NCBI RefSeq assembly: GCF_001625575.1
Contig: NZ_AUXV01000073.1
Location: forward strand, 248,001-312,000
Length of the DNA stretch: 64,000 nt
From: Pseudoalteromonas luteoviolacea S2607
GTDB lineage: Bacteria; Pseudomonadota; Gammaproteobacteria; Enterobacterales; Alteromonadaceae
Direction of reading: 5' to 3'
Part shown: positions 26,773-34,388 of the stretch, piece by piece
Position numbering within the stretch: the stretch's first letter is position 1
Layout: every line of letters starts with the position of its first letter
Translations under genes and position numbers: made by a program
Notes under the pieces: model-generated
The model's database searches: none
What the model saw: the letters and a program-made list of their open reading frames with translations, nothing else
Told to the model about the DNA's origin: nothing

Positions 26773-27693
26773 ATGTTTAAGGATATTGATGACCTCAGTG
26801 ATAGTTCAGTTTTAATTGTAGAGGACTCCTCACTCACGCAAAAAGTATTGAGTGCCTGCTTGGATGGGTTGTGTAAAGTTGACTGTGTTTTTTCAGCCGA
26901 AGATGCCATTGAACACTGTATAGACAATCCGCCCGACCTTATTTTAATGGATTGGATACTCGAAGGGATGACGGGTTTAGAAGCGTGTAAAAAGATTCAG
27001 GCGATGGATGAGCTGAATGATATTCCAATCATTTTTGTCACATCAAACACCAATGAAAATCAGCAGGAGTTGTGCTGGGATGCAGGTGCAGTCGACTTTT
27101 TAGGTAAGCCAATCGTTGCTAGAACTTTAGTTAATAGAGTTAGAACGCATCTCAAATACAAGAGACAAACGGATATTCTCAAGCAGTACTCCTTTTTTGA
27201 TGGTCTGACAGAAGTATTCAATCGACGCTATTTTGATATGGAATGTCAGAGATTATTTAAACAGAACTTACGCCAGCAGCAGAGTCTGTCGGTGATCATG
27301 CTAGACATTGATTACTTTAAGTTTTTTAATGACCATTACGGTCATCTGCAAGGCGATGACGCGCTAAAAGCCGTGGCAAAAGTTGCTGTACAAATGGTAA
27401 ATAGGCCCCTTGATAGTGTATTTCGGTACGGAGGTGAAGAGTTTGCTGTATTGCTGCCAAATACTGATAGGGAAGGTGCTCAGAAGATCGCAAATGCCAT
27501 TGTAGCAGCCATTAAAGGACTCGAAATTCCGCATAGTAAGTCGCGGTTTGATGTTGTGACTGTCAGTGCAGGTGTTGCGGTGGGTAAATATGGCCATTAC
27601 GACAATGTGGAAGAGTTGATAAAAACTGCGGACAAAGCACTTTACCAAGCTAAAGATAACGGCAGAAACCAATCATTTTTGTTGGATGAATAA
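26773..27693 (+). CDS. Diguanylate cyclase response regulator (REC-GGDEF)
   Basis: A 306-residue cytoplasmic protein that makes cyclic di-GMP when phosphorylated. The receiver domain is at residues 10-128 with Asp60 as phosphoacceptor and a conserved GKP Lys. The GGDEF domain starts at FDGLTEVFNRRYF and has an intact active site GGEEF (220-224). The inhibitory I-site RPLD (211-214) is five residues upstream, so product inhibition is expected. ATG 26773 follows TGGGGG and begins shortly before the receiver; ATG 26722 would add 17 residues. No kinase gene is adjacent. Confidence 0.92.
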   Translation: MFKDIDDLSDSSVLIVEDSSLTQKVLSACLDGLCKVDCVFSAEDAIEHCIDNPPDLILMDWILEGMTGLEACKKIQAMDELNDIPIIFVTSNTNENQQELCWDAGAVDFLGKPIVARTLVNRVRTHLKYKRQTDILKQYSFFDGLTEVFNRRYFDMECQRLFKQNLRQQQSLSVIMLDIDYFKFFNDHYGHLQGDDALKAVAKVAVQMVNRPLDSVFRYGGEEFAVLLPNTDREGAQKIANAIVAAIKGLEIPHSKSRFDVVTVSAGVAVGKYGHYDNVEELIKTADKALYQAKDNGRNQSFLLDE

Positions 27694-27698
27694 CATGA

Positions 27699-27727
27699 AT
27701 GTGTGTTCAACTCAGTCGAACACACAT
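27699..27727. terminator. Hairpin between convergent diguanylate cyclase and permease genes
   Basis: A perfect 10-bp inverted repeat, ATGTGTGTTC (27699-27708) and GAACACACAT (27718-27727), lies between the two stop codons. It probably serves both strands, though U-runs are poor. Confidence 0.6.
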
Positions 27728-27741
27728 CCACCTTGTTAACT

Positions 27742-28995
27742 TTACATATTGAAGAGCAAAGCTGAGACTGCCAACAAGCCTACCGCGAGTACAAAGTAAG
27801 TACTGAGCTTACCTTTGTATTTTTGTAGTGCAGGCACTTTATATATTGCAATAGTTGGCATTACAAATAAGATCAATGCGATCACAGGGCCGGATATTGC
27901 CCCCATCATGTCCAAAATACTCGGATTAATGACCGCGCATACCCAAATAGAAACAAACATAAGTACAACACCTAGCTTGTCCGCGGTTTTGAGGCTGATG
28001 TTTGTTTGCTTAGTTAATAGGCCATTGAAACTTTCTCTCGCGCCTAAAAAGTGGCCTAAAAATGAAGAGGTGATGGCAATAAATGCGACTAATGGTCCTA
28101 ATGTTTCAATAAAGGGGTTGTTGTAAACATTTGCCAAATACGACAGTACTGATACGTTTGCTTGTTTTGCTTCTGCCATTTGTTCTGGCGTAAGTGAGAA
28201 AATACAAGAGAATACAAATAACAATACAAATGCAATTAGCATTAGCGCTGTATTGCGTAAAATGGCTTCTGATTTGATGATGGCTTCTGACTTATAATGA
28301 CGGCGCTGCGTGTTCGCAAAACTCGAAATGGCTGCCGCATGGCTAAATGAAAAAACAATAATTGGAACAGATAGCCAAAGGGTTTCGCTTAGCGAGCCTA
28401 TGTCTGGTGCTGTAACCGCTGGGATTTGCCAATTTGGGATAAGGTAAAGTGACAAAAATAGTAGGACACCGACCAGCGGATATACCAAAATAGCAAATGC
28501 GCGTAGCAATAGCTTCTCGCCACCTAACATGATGGCAATCATACCGGCAACCAATACACCTGAAAGTAAAACTCTTGGCAGAGATTCCATTCCCATTTGG
28601 TTGACCATAAAGCTGTCTACCGTGTTGGTTAAACCGACACCATAAATAAGCAAAATTGGAAAAATAGAGAAAAAGTAAAGCAGGGAAATTAACCGACCAC
28701 TTGCTGCGCCGAAGTGCTCCTCAACGACATCAGTAAAATCTGAGTCACTGTTTTTGGAAGAAAGCACAAACCTTGCTAGGCCTCTGTGCGCTAAGTACGT
28801 CATTGGAAATGCGAGTACCGCCATAATGAGTAATGGCCAAAATCCACCTATGCCGATGTTGATAGGCAAAAATAATATGCCTGCGCCAACAGCGGTGCCA
28901 AAGAGGCTAAGCACCCAATTAGTATCATGCTGGGTCCAGCGGGCGTGGCCTTCTGGCATCATGCTACGGGCATCTCCCGCGTGCGAATTACTCAT
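27742..28995 (-). CDS. HAAAP/SdaC-type amino-acid permease
   Basis: This 417-residue inner membrane protein has about 11 hydrophobic segments. The start WVLSLFGTAVGAGILFLPINIG is the typical first helix of the hydroxy/aromatic amino acid permease family, and SVPIIVFSFSHAAAISSF is also characteristic. SdaC and TdcC, which import serine or threonine with H+, are the closest in style by eye. The exact substrate cannot be assigned. The gene is monocistronic and lacks nearby deaminase genes. Confidence 0.85.
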   Translation of the reverse strand: MSNSHAGDARSMMPEGHARWTQHDTNWVLSLFGTAVGAGILFLPINIGIGGFWPLLIMAVLAFPMTYLAHRGLARFVLSSKNSDSDFTDVVEEHFGAASGRLISLLYFFSIFPILLIYGVGLTNTVDSFMVNQMGMESLPRVLLSGVLVAGMIAIMLGGEKLLLRAFAILVYPLVGVLLFLSLYLIPNWQIPAVTAPDIGSLSETLWLSVPIIVFSFSHAAAISSFANTQRRHYKSEAIIKSEAILRNTALMLIAFVLLFVFSCIFSLTPEQMAEAKQANVSVLSYLANVYNNPFIETLGPLVAFIAITSSFLGHFLGARESFNGLLTKQTNISLKTADKLGVVLMFVSIWVCAVINPSILDMMGAISGPVIALILFVMPTIAIYKVPALQKYKGKLSTYFVLAVGLLAVSALLFNM

Positions 28996-29145
28996 ACTTG
29001 TTGTCCTATGTTTTCTTTTTAATCGGGCGGATGATATAGAAATTCACTTAATGATGCATGTTTATTCGGGTTGATTGATTGAAAATTAGTCTTTTAAGGT
29101 GGTTTGTGGTTAATGAGTGTTCACAAAGTGCGTTAAAGGTAGTCG

Positions 29146-29171
29146 AATACGGCTTAGAGTTAAGCCGTATT
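29146..29171. terminator. Perfect hairpin downstream of the PhoD-like gene
   Basis: AATACGGCTTA (29146-29156) and TAAGCCGTATT (29161-29171) form an 11-bp perfect stem with a 4-base loop, 25 bases after the PhoD-like stop. It has no long U-run. Confidence 0.55.
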
Positions 29172-29195
29172 TAATGACAATTAAATTGGTTAAAA

Positions 29196-30833
29196 TTAAA
29201 TTAATCGCACTTGTTTTATTAAAATTTCATCTTCTTCGTCTGTTGTTGAAATGTGCTCCGCAATTAGGTGTGTTTGCTCGGCATCTGTAAAAAGTTTGAT
29301 GATCCCAAAGTTGTTTTCAGTGCTAAAAGCAAGCCGTTCAAACGTCGTTAAAGTGTTGCAGCCGCTCAATGCGCCTTGTGCGCAAGAAATGGCCTTGCTG
29401 GCAAATGGCGCAGACTTTCTTGTTACACCACTGGCAGTAAATTGATAAATAGTCCCACTATTTGCACGGCGTTTGAGTTTAAAAGAAGCTGCACAGTGCA
29501 CGTCGCCGGACAAAAATATCACGGGTACCTTATGTTTTTGCGAGGCATCGAACGCTAAATCAAGTAATGCATTGCGTTCTTGATGATTAGCTTCATGGTC
29601 CCACTCGTCTCTAAAATCATCTTTATAGGAGCCTATGTCAGCCATGTTCACAATGGTGCAACTCCAATGCACAACAGGAACAGGAGAAACGATGAATATT
29701 GCTTTTGCAGAGCTAGGTATGTTTTCAAACCATTGGGACAAACGAGCAAATTGTTCAGACCCCAATAGATCATAACCTTGAGGGTTTTGATATTGGTGAT
29801 GTCCCCTTTGGTCCATGACGTAAAAACTGGCAAGACTGTGGTCAAAACTGTAGTCCCATTGACTATCTGCCAAGAGGACATTTGGCAAAGAAGGCGTCGT
29901 TGGGTTATGGCTATGCTGGTACTCTTGGTAGACTTGTGCTGCAGCATGAAACATTGCATGTGCGATAAACAAGTTAAACTCACTGTCTTCCCACTCAAAA
30001 AGCGTATCTAACTTATTGCTCAACTCCTCTTCCGTAAGTGAGCCCCATCCATCCATAATCTCATGGTCATCCCAAATCATATAAGTAGGGTATGAGCGCA
30101 ACAACTTTTGAAAGTGTGCAGATTGCCAATATAGTCGATAAATAAATCGATAGAAATAGCTGAGCTCTTTAATTAATCCCGCTTGGTCCTGTGTTTCGAA
30201 GTAGGGTTTTAATTGTGCTTTATTAGCGGTTACCCACCGCCATATGTCGAACTCTTTGGTGCTTGAATCGACGTAGACCTGATCTCCGCCTGCGATAATA
30301 AAGTCGCCGCCTAGCTCATTTAATCTGTTGAATATATCTTGAAAAATATCATCAGGCCCATGTCCTTTTTTATAGGGATCATGGCAACTAAAAAAGCCAA
30401 AAGCGAGGGATTGAGCGTTTGGGGTTTGTGTCTTAAACGACGCGGGTATTTCGTAGCCGCTGCGCCAATGTCGTCGAGCCGGGACTGACTGATCTGCTAA
30501 TAGTGCGACCCAATATCGAGTTGCGCTTTGCAAACCTTGAAACTCGACACAATGAGTGCGATCTGTTGTGTCATCTAAAGCAATTGGTCGAACTTGACCA
30601 AGACCATCTGTTTCGAATTCGTTTTGCAAAGTGGTATAAGTATCAGCCGCGTCGATATTAATGTCTATTGGCTGAATTGGCATGCTGCTCAATACTACGT
30701 AATGTTTGCCACAGTGCTTACTTCTCACCCATATCTTTGCTGTGGAACGTGTTACATGGCCAATGATTATTGCATCATTTAAGCAGTTAACAAGTTTCTC
30801 TGAGTCGAAAGCATGGCGCAATTGTATACTCAT
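29196..30833 (-). CDS. PhoD-like alkaline phosphatase/phosphodiesterase
   Basis: The 545-residue metallophosphatase has an N-terminal Ig-like domain (to about 140). The PhoD catalytic core follows: FGFFSCHDP, AGGDQVYVD, MIWDDHEIMDGWG, a DEWDHE segment and FLSGDVHCA. These supply the Asp, Asn/His and His ligands of the metal centre. PhoD enzymes hydrolyse phosphomonoesters or phosphodiesters. Unlike exported PhoD, no Tat or Sec signal is visible at the N-terminus, so it may be cytoplasmic. The gene is single, with no Pho box recognised. Confidence 0.85.
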   Translation of the reverse strand: MSIQLRHAFDSEKLVNCLNDAIIIGHVTRSTAKIWVRSKHCGKHYVVLSSMPIQPIDINIDAADTYTTLQNEFETDGLGQVRPIALDDTTDRTHCVEFQGLQSATRYWVALLADQSVPARRHWRSGYEIPASFKTQTPNAQSLAFGFFSCHDPYKKGHGPDDIFQDIFNRLNELGGDFIIAGGDQVYVDSSTKEFDIWRWVTANKAQLKPYFETQDQAGLIKELSYFYRFIYRLYWQSAHFQKLLRSYPTYMIWDDHEIMDGWGSLTEEELSNKLDTLFEWEDSEFNLFIAHAMFHAAAQVYQEYQHSHNPTTPSLPNVLLADSQWDYSFDHSLASFYVMDQRGHHQYQNPQGYDLLGSEQFARLSQWFENIPSSAKAIFIVSPVPVVHWSCTIVNMADIGSYKDDFRDEWDHEANHQERNALLDLAFDASQKHKVPVIFLSGDVHCAASFKLKRRANSGTIYQFTASGVTRKSAPFASKAISCAQGALSGCNTLTTFERLAFSTENNFGIIKLFTDAEQTHLIAEHISTTDEEDEILIKQVRLI

Positions 30834-31353
30834 TATAAGCCAGTCCTTGATAGTAAAATTTAACTATTTGTAACGTTAGTAAGCGAAAGTGGAATTTGCA
30901 AATAAGTGCATTTTTTCATCTTATGTAAGTGTTGAGTTGCTGAATGACAAAGAGGCTGTTTAATGCGGTTATGTGTTATTATAATTTAAATCATAGGGGA
31001 TGATTTTCTTCATAAAATGAGTTTGTTAAGGGGTTATTTCTTAAATATAAAAAGCGTTACTGATAATATCGAAGCAGGATTCATAAGAGTTTGAGCCAGT
31101 GCATTAAGGTACTGACTTTTTAGACTAGTAGTAGGGGCCTATGCTTTATTATCTTTTTGTACTCACATTATTGTGGTTCTGCTTTACGCTATTTAAAAAA
31201 ACCTCATCATTTTTTGATTGATTTTATTTAATTGAACGAATGGGTTAATGCAAAAGCGTTGACCTTCTCATTACTAGTAACGTCACCAACTTCTTCTTAC
31301 TAACACCATACTTGTCAGTCTAAGATCGCACGGTATTTCGCTTGCTTATTTTA
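30834..31353. other. Intergenic region between divergent PhoD-like and M24 peptidase genes
   Basis: This is more than 500 AT-rich bases without a credible gene. It must hold promoters for both neighbours. Besides the palindrome at 31354-31365 I see no clear repeats or hairpins. Confidence 0.4.
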
Positions 31354-31365
31354 TTTGTATACAAT
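31354..31365. promoter_or_regulatory. Predicted GntR-type operator, site 1
   Basis: TTTGTATACAAT contains the 10-bp palindrome TTGTATACAA (31355-31364). It is shared with sites at 36799-36810 and 40363-40374 and lies 67 bases before the M24 peptidase start. Palindromes of this kind are typical for FCD-type GntR repressors, and one is encoded at 44093. Confidence 0.65.
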
Positions 31366-31431
31366 ATATTTTGTTCGGTTAGGTGAGCCTTCACCACTTT
31401 GTTCATCACTAATTTACGAAAGGTGAAACCG

Positions 31432-32511
31432 TTGAACGTTAATTATCAAGCAAGAAAGAGCAAATTACTGCAATCGTTGCAGCAACATCAAGCAGACATG
31501 ATGATCATATCTAGCCGTCAAAATATCCGCTACCTCACAGGGTTCAGTGGAAATGCGGCAACTTTGCTGATTAGTGAACACCAGTCCTATTTAATAACAG
31601 ACTACCGCTATTTTGAACGTGCATGTGCAGAAACGAGTGACATTGCAGTGGTTCAAAGAGATAGAGACACGGAGTCACTCGGACAGTGTATCGCGCGCTG
31701 TTTGCCTAATTGTGAAGTTGTTGTTTTTGAAGCTGCTCATTTTAGCGTTGACCAATGGCGTCTAATTTCAGGTGAGTTACCTTATTCGAATTTACGCGGA
31801 GTGACTGGGTGCGTAGAAGCATTACGTGAAGTGAAAGATGAGCTAGAAATCTCCTACATTCAACAAGCAGCACAAATTGCGGATGAATCACTGAGTGAGA
31901 TGTTGACGCTTGCAAAAGAGGGTGTACAAGAACGCGAATTAGCACTAGAGCTTGAATATAAAATGCGTAGCAAAGGCTCTGAAGGTGTTTCATTCGACAC
32001 TATTTTATTGTTCGGCGAACGCAGTGCATTACCCCATGGTAACCCCAGTGAGCGGCGATTAAAAAAAGGCGACTTTATATTGGTAGACTTCGGTGCCGTC
32101 GTAAATGGTTATCGCTCTGATATGACGCGTACCTATGTGCTCGGCACACCAACAGCCAAGCAATTGTCCGTGTTTAACACGGTTCAGCGAGCGCAGCAAT
32201 GCGCATTAGAAAGTGTGAAGCCAGAAATAGACTGCGACAGCTTAAATAGGGTTGCCCATCAAGTTATGGCGAACAGCCCATTTGCACAATTCGCCGGTGA
32301 AGGCTTAGGTCACGGTTTGGGGCTTGACCTACATGAACAACCGTTTATCAAACCCAGAGCCGAGCATATTTTAAAGCCTGGAAATGTCATCACAATCGAG
32401 CCAGGTATTTACATACCTGAATTTGGTGGCGTCCGTCTGGAGGAAGATATTGTCGTGACGGAGCAGGGCTACCAGTGCCTCACGAAAGCTCCTCAAACAT
32501 TCGAATTATAA
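31432..32511 (+). CDS. M24 family Xaa-Pro dipeptidase-like peptidase
   Basis: This 359-residue cytoplasmic metallopeptidase has a creatinase-like N-terminal domain and a pita-bread catalytic domain. Metal ligands are visible: LVDFGA and SDMTRTYV (two Asp), GHGLGLDLHE (His), IEPGIYIP (Glu) and RLEEDIVV (Glu). The length is that of short bacterial Xaa-Pro peptidases. Such enzymes split dipeptides or oligopeptides at proline or hydroxyproline. I chose TTG 31432 because AAAGGTGA ends 5 bases before it; a GTG at 31423 is the alternative. It forms an operon with the next gene (11-base gap) and sits behind operator site 1. Confidence 0.85.
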   Translation: MNVNYQARKSKLLQSLQQHQADMMIISSRQNIRYLTGFSGNAATLLISEHQSYLITDYRYFERACAETSDIAVVQRDRDTESLGQCIARCLPNCEVVVFEAAHFSVDQWRLISGELPYSNLRGVTGCVEALREVKDELEISYIQQAAQIADESLSEMLTLAKEGVQERELALELEYKMRSKGSEGVSFDTILLFGERSALPHGNPSERRLKKGDFILVDFGAVVNGYRSDMTRTYVLGTPTAKQLSVFNTVQRAQQCALESVKPEIDCDSLNRVAHQVMANSPFAQFAGEGLGHGLGLDLHEQPFIKPRAEHILKPGNVITIEPGIYIPEFGGVRLEEDIVVTEQGYQCLTKAPQTFEL

Positions 32512-32522
32512 GGGTTATCTCT

Positions 32523-33467
32523 ATGCAGCAAATCAATCGGGCGCAAGTAAAGCAAGCGCTTAGTTTCGACAAGTTAATACCTGCTTTGCAACAAGGCTTT
32601 GCGAGTGACGCGGGCATGCCAATGCGGCAAGTTTTTGAGCTAGACGACAATCCTACTAACTACGATGCTTTTGCCGTTTTACCAGCTTGGAATGGCGAAG
32701 TGATAGGGGTAAAAGCATTTACTTATTTTCCAGACAACTTTAAGCAAGACAAAGCAAGCCTTTACTCAAAAATCATGCTGTTCTCAAGAGCAACCGGAGA
32801 ACCATTAGCACTGGTTGATGGTACGGAAGTCACGCTATGGCGCACCGCGGCGGTGTCTGCACTGGCTGCGTCTTATTTGGCGAAGCAAGATGCAAAGCAG
32901 CTCGTGTTTTTTGGTTCTGGTAACTTAGCGCCATTTATGATCCGTGCTCACTTGAGCGTACGAAGATATGAGAAAGTTACTATTGTTGCCAGAAATAAAG
33001 ATAAGGCACAGACCTTAATTTCTTTAATGGCGTCGCAGTTTCCACAAGTTGAGTTTGCTCTTGGCAGTGCAAGCGAAGATGTAGTTCGAGCTGCCGATGT
33101 AATTAGTTGTGCAACGGGGAGTCACTCCCCCTTATTTGACGGTAACTGGATCTCTGAAGGCACGCACATTGATGTGATTGGCAATCACCATAAGCAATAC
33201 AGAGAATGCGATACACGTACCGTAACACGAAGTTCAGTGTATGTGGACAGCCGAGCAAATGTGTTAAATGAAGCTGGTGAGTTGCTAATCCCAATCGCAG
33301 AAAATGTATTTAGTGCAGATCAAGTTAAAGCAGAATTGACTGAGCTGACCAAAAGTAACATCAACCAGCGTGAGTCTCAGAGTGAGATCACTTTATTTAA
33401 ATCAGTAGGGACGGCACTGAGTGATTTAGTGACTGCAAAACTCGTTTATGACTTGGTTCAAGAATAA
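32523..33467 (+). CDS. Ornithine cyclodeaminase/mu-crystallin family reductase
   Basis: This 314-residue NAD(P)-binding protein of the OCD/mu-crystallin family has KAFTYFPDN and the Rossmann segment VFFGSGNLAPFMI, followed by DVISCATGSHSPLFDG and the HIDVIGNH motif. Family members linked to hydroxyproline loci (LhpI type) reduce delta1-pyrroline-2-carboxylate to L-proline; others are ornithine cyclodeaminase or alanine dehydrogenase. The neighbouring M24 peptidase and the shared operator favour the pyrroline-2-carboxylate reductase role here, as inference. I chose ATG 32523, which fits the conserved start, over an upstream ATG inside the previous gene. Confidence 0.8.
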   Translation: MQQINRAQVKQALSFDKLIPALQQGFASDAGMPMRQVFELDDNPTNYDAFAVLPAWNGEVIGVKAFTYFPDNFKQDKASLYSKIMLFSRATGEPLALVDGTEVTLWRTAAVSALAASYLAKQDAKQLVFFGSGNLAPFMIRAHLSVRRYEKVTIVARNKDKAQTLISLMASQFPQVEFALGSASEDVVRAADVISCATGSHSPLFDGNWISEGTHIDVIGNHHKQYRECDTRTVTRSSVYVDSRANVLNEAGELLIPIAENVFSADQVKAELTELTKSNINQRESQSEITLFKSVGTALSDLVTAKLVYDLVQE

Positions 33468-33690
33468 AGCAAAATGCCAATTGTGCAAAGTGCTAGAAGT
33501 CAGCGTCGTTCATGACAAGCGACTATGTAATACGCTAGTCTGCCATCAAGCGCACTTACTGATCACATACCAGTATGGCGATGCAGTGTGCAGTAATAAA
33601 GTACTTTATGATGACTCATTTTTTGAAAAGTCTAGAGCTACTGAACAGTTGCACGTTCTTGCAGATGATAAAATGATATGGCACTTGTAA
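33448..33690 (+). CDS. Possible small hypothetical protein
   Basis: An 80-codon frame overlaps the end of the preceding reductase gene by 20 bases. It has five cysteines (including CQLC) and ordinary codon use but no visible Shine-Dalgarno and no recognised family. It may be a real small protein or chance; it fills an otherwise empty 220-base gap before a hairpin. Confidence 0.3.
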   Translation: MTWFKNKAKCQLCKVLEVSVVHDKRLCNTLVCHQAHLLITYQYGDAVCSNKVLYDDSFFEKSRATEQLHVLADDKMIWHL

Positions 33691-33730
33691 TACCCGTTAT
33701 CGAAGGCGAATAGCCACCAGACCTTTGATT

Positions 33731-33762
33731 GAGTCACTTTGTAACTTGTTACTCAGTGACTC
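33731..33762. terminator. Inverted repeat after the reductase operon
   Basis: GAGTCACT (33731-33738) and AGTGACTC (33755-33762) form a perfect 8-bp stem with a 16-base loop. There is no U-run, so its role as a terminator is tentative. Confidence 0.4.
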
Positions 33763-33913
33763 ATTAAATCCTTATTTTTAACTAGGTTATCCCGTTACAT
33801 TTGTAGCCAATGTCAAAAACACCATAACAAACTTAACACTTTCAAACATTCCCTGACTGAAACGCACACCGAGTTCGCCTATTATTTTCCCAACAAACAA
33901 ATTGGGGAAAAAC

Positions 33914-34327
33914 ATGAAACAACTTATCGCTGCATCGCTTCTAGCCGTATTAGTAACCGGATGTGCACACCACAACAATGTACGGCCTGCTGAAGACGGT
34001 AAACATTATGTCAACTTGACAGCTGAAACCAGAGAGAAAGCAGCTGAAGAAGCCATTGATCAAGCCAATCACTTCTGTGAAGAAAAAGGCAGTGTTCGTG
34101 CCTATGTGATCAATGAGCAGTTGACTTACATGGGCTCCATGCCGGAGGAAGAATATTTGCGTAACAGAAACTTGGCAAATGCGGTTGAAGTTGCTGGTGC
34201 TGGGATGGCGATATTTGGTCGCAATGCGGTAGATGATGTGGGCACTGCTATGTGGATTGGTGGAGGTATCGCAGAAGATTCAATGGGTGAACCGTATCAA
34301 ATCAATATGTCTTTTAGCTGCAAGTAA
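33914..34327 (+). CDS. Hypothetical lipoprotein
   Basis: The 137-residue protein has a lipoprotein signal peptide with lipobox LVTGC (Cys17). The mature part has two cysteines (HFCEEKG and the C-terminal SFSCK) that could form a disulfide, and a glycine-rich stretch with AVEVAGAGMAIFG and WIGGGIAED. I do not recognise the family. ATG 33914 follows GGGGAAA. A bidirectional terminator separates it from the convergent metallopeptidase lipoprotein. Confidence 0.75.
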   Translation: MKQLIAASLLAVLVTGCAHHNNVRPAEDGKHYVNLTAETREKAAEEAIDQANHFCEEKGSVRAYVINEQLTYMGSMPEEEYLRNRNLANAVEVAGAGMAIFGRNAVDDVGTAMWIGGGIAEDSMGEPYQINMSFSCK

Positions 34328-34346
34328 AAATAATTTTTAAATGAGG

Positions 34347-34388
34347 CGCATAGCGTACAAGAAAAATACGCTATGCGTTTTAGTTTTT
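34347..34388. terminator. Bidirectional terminator
   Basis: CGCATAGCGTA (34347-34357) pairs perfectly with TACGCTATGCG (34367-34377). The plus strand is followed by TTTTAGTTTTT, and A-rich bases precede the stem for the opposite strand. Confidence 0.8.
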
